The position numbers and the translations under genes are program-made. A model generated the notes under the pieces. It did no database searches. It saw nothing but the letters and a program-made list of their open reading frames with translations, and was not told the DNA's origin. Shown piece after piece: positions 1 to 6,788 of a DNA stretch of 24,738 nt. The stretch's first letter is position 1; every line of letters begins with the position of its first letter. The stretch is from contig DAWL01000111.1 in NCBI GenBank assembly GCA_002505935.1, positions 1-24,738 on the forward strand, written 5' to 3'. The stretch comes from Euryarchaeota archaeon UBA226 (lineage in GTDB: Archaea; Thermoplasmatota; Poseidoniia; Poseidoniales; Poseidoniaceae).

Positions 1-543
1 GGAATCTTCCCAAGCAATGTGAACATTATCCCTACTATCGACTGCTATACTTGGCCAGTCACGGTTGTGGGCCCTTTGAGAAACAATCGTGTCTTCAATA
101 AGTGTCAGCGTTCCATCATCTGTTGCGGTTCCGTCTCTATCATCATTCCATGGATTCAATACTGTATATACAATTGAATGTTGTCCGGATTTATCTGCCC
201 ACACCGCGTGGACTCTATCCATGCTATCAACTACAATATCAGGGTGCCACCCTTTGGCCCCCCCATTATTGGAGATTTGAGTTGGGGCAATCAAGACATT
301 GCTTCGTGGATCCAACATAGTGTAGTACATTTGTCGAGTATTCTGGCTGTATATGACGTGGATGTTGCCTTCAGAATCTGAATCCATTGCCACCATTCTA
401 TTGTTTGCGCCATCATCAACTAATTGTACGGGTTCTGTGATTACTACCAACGACCCTTCTGCTTCAGGAGCAGGAATCATCGATACGAAAACTGACATTA
501 ACATCAAAAAAACAAGCGAGCATGATTGTATTGTTCTTCCCAT
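1..543 (-). CDS. Secreted repeat protein, 3'-truncated by window edge
   Basis: The reading frame starts at ATG 541-543 (minus) and stays open for 181 codons to the window edge, so the C-terminus is missing. Residues about 1-28 form a signal peptide: a basic start (MGRTIQ), a hydrophobic core rich in L, M, V and F, then a PAPEAEG cleavage-type region. The mature part has at least three degenerate repeats at residues about 50-66, 101-118 and 164-181. They share the pattern aliphatic-A/V-x-D-S-x-x-N/R-V/I-H-x-x-W/Y, for example DSMDRVHAVWAD and DSRDNVHIAWED. Such repeats are typical of secreted beta-propeller (BNR/sialidase-like) proteins. The protein is therefore probably exported to the cell surface or medium, but substrate and activity cannot be told. 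It is the last gene of a minus-strand series, 116 bases downstream of the DUF2299-like gene. Confidence 0.8.
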   Translation of the reverse strand, partial: MGRTIQSCSLVFLMLMSVFVSMIPAPEAEGSLVVITEPVQLVDDGANNRMVAMDSDSEGNIHVIYSQNTRQMYYTMLDPRSNVLIAPTQISNNGGAKGWHPDIVVDSMDRVHAVWADKSGQHSIVYTVLNPWNDDRDGTATDDGTLTLIEDTIVSQRAHNRDWPSIAVDSRDNVHIAWEDS

Positions 544-546
544 AGG

Positions 547-571
547 TACCACTATTCCATTACAAGTGGTT
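547..571. repeat. Small inverted repeat upstream of the secreted protein
   Basis: ACCACT at 548-553 and AGTGGT at 565-570 form a perfect 6-bp inverted repeat with an 11-base spacer. It lies immediately upstream of the start codon of the secreted repeat protein. It could be an operator half-site pair or a 5'-leader hairpin. The short arm means chance is possible. Confidence 0.25.
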
Positions 572-651
572 TCGTGGTTCAACTCTTCTTACTTAACCGC
601 GACCCTTACGTGTCATTTTCGGTACTTCCGTATCATTGTGGGAATCATTTC

Positions 652-657
652 AAAAAA
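652..657 (-). terminator. Oligo-T tract after DUF2299-like gene
   Basis: On the minus strand a run of six T lies two bases beyond the stop codon of the DUF2299-like gene (stop 660-662). Archaeal RNA polymerase commonly terminates at short oligo-T tracts without a hairpin. This would separate that transcript from the secreted-protein gene starting at 543. Functional assignment is inference. Confidence 0.35.
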
Positions 658-659
658 TA

Positions 660-1280
660 TCAAACCCATTCCGATGGGTCAAAGCCTGAGCCGAAACTAC
701 CAGACTCATCAGTTTCTACTTCTTCTCCGGCAGATTTGCCTTTTTTGGACTTTGCTCGCTTCTTTTCAAGATCATCTACCGGTCCAGGTTTACCTATCCC
801 TGGGCCATGGTGGTGTTTGATATCATGGATAAGAGCGAGTTTTGCTAGCCATAATCGTCGCATGCTCTGCATCATCTCATTCTTACTAAGACCGTCGAGC
901 CAAATGGGCAAACTGACATTGAATGCTTGTAGGGGGCCTGTTCCAGTATTTGGAGTGCTTCCAACATGGATGGCCCAGTCTACTCCGGCCCCGGTTAGTG
1001 TAAGGCGCATATCATGTAACCATTCTAGCCATGATTCGAGATCTTCCTTGACATGCCGAGTCATCTCTTGTTGTTGCCCAAGATCCACTCTTGTAAAACT
1101 GGAGATTGCCACGAGGTCCCTACCTTTGGGTTTGACAACAGCAAACATGTGCCCGTGGGGCCCCGGGGGGTATTTCAGTAACCAATGGCCTTCAGACCTG
1201 TCATCTTTCTGTGTCTTAGGTGACAAGCCCTCCTCTTCCAACCAATTCTGGATAGTTGACACGAGGTCCTCAGGGTCCAT
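660..1280 (-). CDS. DUF2299-like conserved archaeal protein
   Basis: This 206-residue soluble protein has no membrane segment. The order of conserved blocks resembles DUF2299, a small archaeal family of unknown function: an N-terminal amphipathic helix (residues about 4-18, with NWLEEEG), a YPPGPHGHMFAVV strand region with a following KPKG, a middle helix rich in E and W (about 70-92), then PIWLDGLSKNEMMQS and a basic helix. The last 45 residues (from about 162) are a low-complexity tail rich in K, E, G and S, probably disordered and extending beyond the family core. The start is ATG 1278-1280; the next upstream ATG is out of frame. It lies 51 bases downstream of the acyltransferase gene and on the same strand. 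No catalytic motif is visible, so a chaperone-like or binding role is only a guess. Confidence 0.7.
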   Translation of the reverse strand: MDPEDLVSTIQNWLEEEGLSPKTQKDDRSEGHWLLKYPPGPHGHMFAVVKPKGRDLVAISSFTRVDLGQQQEMTRHVKEDLESWLEWLHDMRLTLTGAGVDWAIHVGSTPNTGTGPLQAFNVSLPIWLDGLSKNEMMQSMRRLWLAKLALIHDIKHHHGPGIGKPGPVDDLEKKRAKSKKGKSAGEEVETDESGSFGSGFDPSEWV

Positions 1281-1331
1281 GCCATTGGGAGGGGGAAGAT
1301 ATACATGAATCCGACTAATAAGAGGGGGGTG

Positions 1332-2921
1332 TTAATTCACTGAAAGTGACATTAATTCATTAGTTAAGTTCTCCAACTCTTCGCCTTCTTTCTTTTTCCT
1401 CAATAAAGCACGAGTTCTCGCTTTACTGATATCAAAGGCGAAATCACAAAACGAAACCATGAATATGGCTGAGAGCCAAAACAACAGGATGATTAATACC
1501 CATTCAACAATGACTTGGATGAATATATTCTCTCCAATCATTGACAATCCAAAGGGGGCTTCATTCCAAGGTATTGCAAAAAAAGAGATTGAATGGGTAA
1601 TCAACACAAGAACTGAGGCCAAAATAGGGAAGACAATCAAAGAGCCGAACATGGCGAACAAGAATTGGTACGTCGATCTTGCGTCGATTCCTTCATCGGT
1701 TTTATTTCCGAGTTTACGACCCATGAAAGCCTGAAAACCACAAGAATAGATGAAGAGAGGCAAAGTAAGTAACATCGGGATTAGAGGCCAGGAATGTATT
1801 ATTCCCTTGGACAGCGAGCCCTTTCTCAATTTGCCATCAATTGCAATATCTCTACCATCAAGGCCATTATCATCAAGTATTGCTGCCGCTCGTTTAGCCT
1901 TAGTTACTATTTCACTTTCCGATTCATTTGCGATACCTTCGCGTACTTCGCGAGCGGCTATAACTTCCTCTCTCCAACTCTTGAGTGGTTTGCCAGATTT
2001 GTTCGCTCTCAAATGGCCAAGAAGGTGCCATGCACGGTGAGTCTTCCAATCTGGTGCATTTGGGGTTAATGGCGCTAGACGTTCCTGTAACTCGTCCCTT
2101 AATCCAATTACTGCATCTGCTCGAGGTTCTTTCCATTCTCCCGCTTCAAGGGCTTTGATCAATTCGTCATCTGTTGCAGATTTTGGTATTTCTAATGGCT
2201 TGGAATATTCTACCCAACAATCTGTCCTCCAATGATGTCGGACGCGATAATGTAAACCGATTGGCAAGATTACTGGCCGGGGCCGGCCTAAACCCTCACT
2301 AATAGCTGCAGCAGCAATCACCGTACGCATAGGTCCCGTACGCAATCGTATCAGATGAGATTCGCTGTGTGAAGTTCCTTCGGGAAAGAGAGCACAACCA
2401 AAGCCAGAAGATACACCATCTGCTAAGGCCCTTAGGCTTCTTCCATTCAAGAGAGTGGCTTCTTCTTCAGAACACCCTCCTCTAATTAGTTCGGCTTTGC
2501 GAATGACTGGTTGTACTGCAAATTTCCTTGCCCACCAACCAATGATTGGACGTAAAACGAGATCGTGCCTCCCTCCGATGACGAACCTCTTGGGGTGAGA
2601 TAACATGATTTCAACTGGGTCGATAAGGCCATTTGTATGCCAAGAGCTGCATAGAGTTCCTGCTTTATCTGGAATATGTTCTTGGCCCGTGAATTCAACA
2701 CTACGAAATTGAATGTTGTTAGTCAACCTCAGACAAAGATAACCAAATGAGGTGAAGAAAGGTGAACCGGGTGTTTTACCATCATTCTTCGGTGCTGATA
2801 TCTCCATGAGTTCTTCGATATTCATTTTGGCGGCTCTTTTGGATAGTACCGGCAATGCTTCGCCGCGATGGTCAACTGCGCCATCTTCACCAAATTCCAT
2901 AGCGTTCGATTCTTCCGACAT
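1332..2921 (-). CDS. PlsC-type glycerophosphate/lysophospholipid acyltransferase with C-terminal membrane domain
   Basis: The 529-residue protein has a PlsC (LPLAT) acyltransferase domain at residues about 70-260. Motif I is WHTNGLIDP (His95, Asp101), with five residues between His and Asp as in the fungal Gat1/Sct1 type rather than the usual four. Motif III is FPEGTSHSES (about 179-188), and PVILPIGLHY fits the following strand. Such enzymes transfer an acyl group to sn-glycerol 3-phosphate or a lysophospholipid at the membrane. Residues about 270-360 are charged and helical. Three hydrophobic segments follow at about 377-398, 417-447 and 465-492, then a basic tail. The start ATG 2919-2921 lies 4 bases after the HIT stop, suggesting translational coupling. 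The enzyme is unexpected in an archaeon, whose lipids are ether-linked. Family assignment is secure; substrate is not. Confidence 0.88.
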   Translation of the reverse strand: MSEESNAMEFGEDGAVDHRGEALPVLSKRAAKMNIEELMEISAPKNDGKTPGSPFFTSFGYLCLRLTNNIQFRSVEFTGQEHIPDKAGTLCSSWHTNGLIDPVEIMLSHPKRFVIGGRHDLVLRPIIGWWARKFAVQPVIRKAELIRGGCSEEEATLLNGRSLRALADGVSSGFGCALFPEGTSHSESHLIRLRTGPMRTVIAAAAISEGLGRPRPVILPIGLHYRVRHHWRTDCWVEYSKPLEIPKSATDDELIKALEAGEWKEPRADAVIGLRDELQERLAPLTPNAPDWKTHRAWHLLGHLRANKSGKPLKSWREEVIAAREVREGIANESESEIVTKAKRAAAILDDNGLDGRDIAIDGKLRKGSLSKGIIHSWPLIPMLLTLPLFIYSCGFQAFMGRKLGNKTDEGIDARSTYQFLFAMFGSLIVFPILASVLVLITHSISFFAIPWNEAPFGLSMIGENIFIQVIVEWVLIILLFWLSAIFMVSFCDFAFDISKARTRALLRKKKEGEELENLTNELMSLSVN

Positions 2922-2925
2922 ATAT

Positions 2926-3369
2926 TCAACTCGATTTGTTCAATTGTTCTGATAATTCTGCCAATCTTGCATAATCCGGCTCCAAAGAACCGATTGGAGG
3001 AGAATTCGGCCACATGGCCAACAAACTTCTCCCTCCGTCGCCAGAATTCCTTGGGATAACATGGATGTGAACGTGAGGGATTTCCTGTCCGGCGCGTTGG
3101 CCGTCGTGTATTACTACACTGAAATCCTCCGTCGAGAAATATTTGCCTAATCGTCTCTGGACCTCTACAACTCCCGACATTAATGATGCAAGTTGTTCTT
3201 TAGACAAAGACGATATTCGCTTGGCTTGTTCATGAGGCACTACCAATGTGTGCCCTTCTCGTCGGGGGTTGATGTCAAGAAACGCAACCCAGTCGGGCCC
3301 CTTGGCAACAAAGGCTGCTGGGATTTCACCAGCGATAATCCGACTGAATAGGCTAGGGGCTTCGGTCAC
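2926..3369 (-). CDS. HIT family nucleotide hydrolase/transferase
   Basis: This 147-residue protein has the histidine triad HVHIHVIPR near residues 98-106, in which the middle His of HxHxH is the nucleophile that attacks the alpha-phosphate of a nucleotide substrate. The N-terminal block SLFSRIIAGEIPAAFV and the following FLDINPRREGHTLVVP are classical for the Hint/Fhit branch. Family members hydrolyse AMP-lysine, AMP-NH2 or dinucleoside polyphosphates in the cytoplasm. The start is GTG (3367-3369), chosen because the family's N-terminal block begins a few residues later and no better ATG exists. It is followed after 4 bases by the acyltransferase gene and preceded by the SdhA-like gene. Exact substrate is unknown. 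Confidence 0.93.
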   Translation of the reverse strand: MTEAPSLFSRIIAGEIPAAFVAKGPDWVAFLDINPRREGHTLVVPHEQAKRISSLSKEQLASLMSGVVEVQRRLGKYFSTEDFSVVIHDGQRAGQEIPHVHIHVIPRNSGDGGRSLLAMWPNSPPIGSLEPDYARLAELSEQLNKSS

Positions 3370-3410
3370 GCTATTCTCTAATCAATGCCGGTTCAAGGCG
3401 TTTCTGTTCA

Positions 3411-5051
3411 TTACTCATCAGGAGATAGTATCCACGTTCCCGATGCGCTCATCCTCAGTGGTAATGCCCCTACATTTCCATCAGCAGAGATGAGGCTGTG
3501 TTTCAACCAATTATCATCATCTCTTTCGGGGTGGTCTGTTCGTGAATGCCCTCCTCTCGATTCTTTTCTAGCCAATGCGGATGCAGTGGCCATTCTGGCT
3601 AAACTGCAGGCGGATTTCAAATTCAGGGCTTGGCGCAATTCAGTATTCATCAGCAAAGAATGGTCATCTAATCCAATGCTTGCTGATTCTGCTTCAAGTC
3701 GTTCAAGAGTATCTAACGACGCTTGTAGGGAGGTCTCGTCTCTTGACAGGGACATGGAGGTGCAAAGTTCCTTCCTCAATACTTCTCTTATTGTTCCTAT
3801 TCGGGTTTCACCAGAGTCGTTTAACAATCTCGCATCTAACTCTTCTTGCACATGGGATAGTGTTTGTTGTAGCAATTCTAGGCCGCCAGAATTAGTACTC
3901 TTGGACCAAGTGCCAGCATGTTCTCCTGCATTAGTGCCGCCAACAAGATCGTCGAGTAACCTATTACCCCACGCAATAGATGCGCCATGCATTCCACTAC
4001 ATGATGCGTCTCCTGCTGCATATAATCCAGTCAACCACATTCCCCATTCGCCATGCGCCACTCTTCCCATTTCATCAACAGGTATGCCGCCGATAGTGGC
4101 AGAGACTGATGGTTCAACAGGTATCATGTCGGAACTGATGTCTAGACCTGCCCTACTTTGTAACAATGCTGCTGTACTCGCATACCATATTCCTGCATCG
4201 CCTGACAATCTGGTTGCATCCAATACGCAACCCTCGCCAGCGTTTGCCATGACTTGACTAATCATTGTTGGAGAGAGGCTTGCATCAGATACCAGTTCTT
4301 CTCCTCCTGCAGACAACAATCTTGCACCATTGGCTAACAACCCAAGTGGTAATGAGATGTTAGTTCCGGAAACGGAAAGTGGAGTCCATGCCTGAAATTC
4401 TAGATCTCTCAAAGAAACTCCCTTCATTGCAGCGAGCGCCTGTCCTGTTCCCCCTGTCGGTTCTCCGTTCCAGGCCCCTTCGAAGCCATTGTCTGCAATC
4501 ACGATTGCTTTAGCTTGAATTGCGCGTATTTGCCCTTGGTTCTGATCTAATACAATGACTCCTCTAACTTTGGAATCTTCAATCACTAACTCCAACGGAA
4601 GATAATCTCCTTTCCTATGAATACCGGACTTCATGCATCGGTCTTCCAGTACTTGAATGACTTCTCTCGCAGTGGCGTCTCCACATCCCGTGATTCTCGA
4701 GGAGTTTTGTCCTGGGCCAGCAAAGGAATGAGGTAGGCCTTCCGAATTTCTCCTGAAAATAACTCCCCATCCTTCCAATTCTGCAACAATACGCGATGCG
4801 GCTGTAACTCTGGAGACGGTGATGTCTTGATCAGAAAGCCAATCTCCAGCCCTGATCGTATCATCTCGATGCCCTTTAGTTGAGGATTCTTTCAAAGAGG
4901 CCGCCAAAGCATCTCCAGGAACACCGATACCCGTGCTTCCAATGCCTTCTTCGCCCATCAACATGGTATGTGCTCCAGTCTGTTCTGCAGCCAAAGCGGC
5001 CCTTAGGGCCGCTGGACCACTACCGATGACAACAACGTCCCAGCATTCCAA
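3411..5051 (-). CDS. SdhA/FrdA-family flavoprotein with degenerate active site
   Basis: The protein (546 residues from the chosen start) follows the succinate dehydrogenase/fumarate reductase flavoprotein layout. The Rossmann motif VVVIGSGPAALRAALAAE is near the N-terminus. ATIGGIPVDEMGRV and GLYAAGDASCSGMHGAS sit in the middle, and RGGHSRTDHPERDDDNWL in the C-terminal helical domain is very close to true SdhA. Key residues are altered: the His that covalently holds FAD (in SHTxxAQGG) is replaced by a stretch reading GSTGIGVPGDALAAS, the FVQFHPT substrate segment reads EFQAWTPLSV, and the catalytic RGEGG segment is lost. FAD binding is likely, but succinate/fumarate chemistry is doubtful. No iron-sulfur or membrane subunit gene is adjacent. 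TTG 5049-5051 is preferred because GGAGGG lies 6 bases upstream. A TTG at 5081 would add 10 residues. Confidence 0.82.
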   Translation of the reverse strand: MECWDVVVIGSGPAALRAALAAEQTGAHTMLMGEEGIGSTGIGVPGDALAASLKESSTKGHRDDTIRAGDWLSDQDITVSRVTAASRIVAELEGWGVIFRRNSEGLPHSFAGPGQNSSRITGCGDATAREVIQVLEDRCMKSGIHRKGDYLPLELVIEDSKVRGVIVLDQNQGQIRAIQAKAIVIADNGFEGAWNGEPTGGTGQALAAMKGVSLRDLEFQAWTPLSVSGTNISLPLGLLANGARLLSAGGEELVSDASLSPTMISQVMANAGEGCVLDATRLSGDAGIWYASTAALLQSRAGLDISSDMIPVEPSVSATIGGIPVDEMGRVAHGEWGMWLTGLYAAGDASCSGMHGASIAWGNRLLDDLVGGTNAGEHAGTWSKSTNSGGLELLQQTLSHVQEELDARLLNDSGETRIGTIREVLRKELCTSMSLSRDETSLQASLDTLERLEAESASIGLDDHSLLMNTELRQALNLKSACSLARMATASALARKESRGGHSRTDHPERDDDNWLKHSLISADGNVGALPLRMSASGTWILSPDE

Positions 5052-5057
5052 ACAAAT

Positions 5058-5063
5058 CCCTCC
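5058..5063 (-). promoter_or_regulatory. Shine-Dalgarno site supporting a TTG start
   Basis: GGAGGG on the minus strand is placed 6 bases before TTG 5049-5051 of the SdhA-like gene. This is the best ribosome binding site near the N-terminus and decides between two possible TTG starts (5051 and 5081). Confidence 0.5.
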
Positions 5064-5119
5064 GCGATTTCTCCGAGACAAGACAGACCCATAAACGACG
5101 CGCCCTTGAAGACTGCCGA

Positions 5120-6619
5120 TTATGCATGGCGCGAGTGTTCAGTCATACTCACGAGGCTCTTTGCGCGACGTAGACGTATCCTTCTTCTTCTGTCTCCAGC
5201 CCCAATCCTCTTCTGTACCTTAGTATGCAATATCTGGGATTGTTCAGTTTCTCCTTTTTCATTCTTCAAAGAAACAGTGACTTGGCGCAAACCCCTCTCA
5301 TTTGCAGACCATGATAATTTCAACCACAAGACAACTGTTTTGTCGAGATATTGAGCCATTCTCATAATGGTATCTTCGCCCCCCGAGGTATCGATTAGAG
5401 GTAACGGGGTTGTAGGGCTGGGGCAGAATGGGACGTCAACAGAAAACATGTAGGAATCCGGTGCACCACCAGGAAGGTAAACATCGATCTTTGCTTTCTT
5501 CTCTTGGTTTGTTTGATTGTGTAAGAAAATGAATAATCCCCCCTGCCCGTCTCTACTGATATATTCGCACTCGGCATCCATTCTCCACCCCTTATTTACA
5601 ACCGATGCACCATTATCCAGAATATCCATCTGCAATCTATCCACGAGATGGAAAAAGGCTGGTTGCCAGGCTTTGGCATGAGCGACTAAACGGTGCAACA
5701 ATTCAATCGATATTGGGGCGTCGTCGCCATCCATCCATTCAATGATTTGATCTTCATACAATTCACTCACTTCGGAACGGAGATGGTTTCGGGGAATCAA
5801 ACCTTGTTGTGAAAGATGTACGACGTAAAGAAGACGTTCAAGTGATTCTTCTTCAGATGACTCCGTGCGTAATGATTCTGCTAATCTTCTTCGCCAAGTA
5901 TCCCACCTCATTCGTAATAGTGGGTCAAGGTGAGTTGCAACTACTTCACTCAATGTGTTATGTATCTGAGTTGGGTGATGAGTGGGCGCATGTAAGGTGA
6001 GAAAGGGTTCTTCATCTTCTAGATGATTCAATGCTTCAGCGGTAAATTGGATGTGGAATGCCATTGCAAATCCAGCGACCATAGTCAGCATCAAAGATAG
6101 ATTCCAAGCGATGCTTGACGTAGGAGTAAGTGTAGAAAAGGTGAGTAAAATCAAGGTTGCCAAACCCAATAAAGCGTGGATTAAGTTGTTTCTTCGGACA
6201 TCTTTTAATGAATCATAAATCCTGTCTGAGCCGGGTTGTGCTAACAAATTTCTACCTCTTTTTTGGGCATAGCCAACATGTAATGATGCCTCTAACATGG
6301 CGTGTTCTGCAGCGCTGATAGCAGGGGTAATCGCGATTGCCAGTAATAGCGACCATGTGGTGAAAACGAAAAGAGTGGAGCGGGGAGAGTACTCTGGTAA
6401 TACAACACCCACCATAGCGACTAAGGCTACCATGAACCCATACCCATGCCTCCAGAAACGCATCGGCCACCACATGAATAAGCGACCCCAAAATAAGCGT
6501 TGAATTTCTGCTGAATTGAGCATTTGTTGAACGCGTTCGGCACTGGTTTCTCCCGGTAAAGGTTCGTCGGCGTAGGGCGTTGGTAAAGGTAGTACAGACA
6601 GCCCCCCTCCAAAACCCAT
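5120..6619 (-). CDS. Unrecognised membrane protein, four predicted helices
   Basis: I do not recognise a family for this 499-residue protein. The N-terminal 35 residues are Pro/Gly-rich. Four hydrophobic segments follow as two hairpins: residues about 60-75, 81-105, 145-165 and 172-195. The rest (about 200-499) is soluble: a His/Glu-rich helical region with several RRRL and LRSE-type charged helices to about 330, then a beta-rich stretch with VDVYLPGGAPDSYMF-like strands, ending in a very basic tail (RRRRIRLRRAK). The arrangement suggests a membrane-anchored protein with a large cytoplasmic C-terminal domain, possibly contacting nucleic acid or lipid through the basic tail. An in-frame TGA 15 bases upstream of the ATG rules out a longer start. 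It is the first gene of the minus-strand series and diverges from tRNA-Arg. Confidence 0.75.
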   Translation of the reverse strand: MGFGGGLSVLPLPTPYADEPLPGETSAERVQQMLNSAEIQRLFWGRLFMWWPMRFWRHGYGFMVALVAMVGVVLPEYSPRSTLFVFTTWSLLLAIAITPAISAAEHAMLEASLHVGYAQKRGRNLLAQPGSDRIYDSLKDVRRNNLIHALLGLATLILLTFSTLTPTSSIAWNLSLMLTMVAGFAMAFHIQFTAEALNHLEDEEPFLTLHAPTHHPTQIHNTLSEVVATHLDPLLRMRWDTWRRRLAESLRTESSEEESLERLLYVVHLSQQGLIPRNHLRSEVSELYEDQIIEWMDGDDAPISIELLHRLVAHAKAWQPAFFHLVDRLQMDILDNGASVVNKGWRMDAECEYISRDGQGGLFIFLHNQTNQEKKAKIDVYLPGGAPDSYMFSVDVPFCPSPTTPLPLIDTSGGEDTIMRMAQYLDKTVVLWLKLSWSANERGLRQVTVSLKNEKGETEQSQILHTKVQKRIGAGDRRRRIRLRRAKSLVSMTEHSRHA

Positions 6620-6706
6620 GTGTGCGGGAATGGGTCATAGTTGAAGGCAGCACCGGTCATACTTACGATGAGTAATTGTCTTGACGGGGGCGCTGGTCGA
6701 AGGGTT

Positions 6707-6780
6707 GGGCGTGTAGCATAGCTGGATAATGCACTGGCCTCCTAAGCCAGGGACCGCGGGTTCGAATCCTGCCGCGCCCG
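6707..6780 (+). tRNA. tRNA-Arg (anticodon CCU)
   Basis: A complete cloverleaf can be drawn. Acceptor strands GGGCGTG (6707-6713) and CGCGCCC (6773-6779) pair with one G-T. The D stem is GCAT/ATGC (6716-6719 with 6729-6732). The anticodon stem is CTGGC/GCCAG (6734-6738 with 6746-6750) with loop CTCCTAA, giving anticodon CCT at 6741-6743. The T stem is GCGGG/CCTGC (6756-6760 with 6768-6772) around TTCGAAT. The discriminator is G6780 and CCA is not encoded. No intron is present. It reads AGG codons. It is convergent with the clamp-loader gene, whose stop begins 9 bases downstream. Confidence 0.95.
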
Positions 6781-6788
6781 CTCATTGT

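Noticed and set aside
526..1308. Plus-strand frame of 260 codons
   Set aside because: It lies opposite the DUF2299-like gene and its flanks; composition is Ser/Cys-rich without motifs.
3385..4257. Plus-strand frame of 290 codons
   Set aside because: It lies opposite the SdhA-like flavoprotein, which has strong family motifs. The plus frame is Ser/Pro-rich shadow sequence.
3411..5051. L-aspartate oxidase (NadB) as the identity of the flavoprotein
   Set aside because: NadB shares the C-terminal RGxHxRxDxPERD block but also keeps the substrate His/Arg residues, which are missing here; no nadA or nadC is adjacent.
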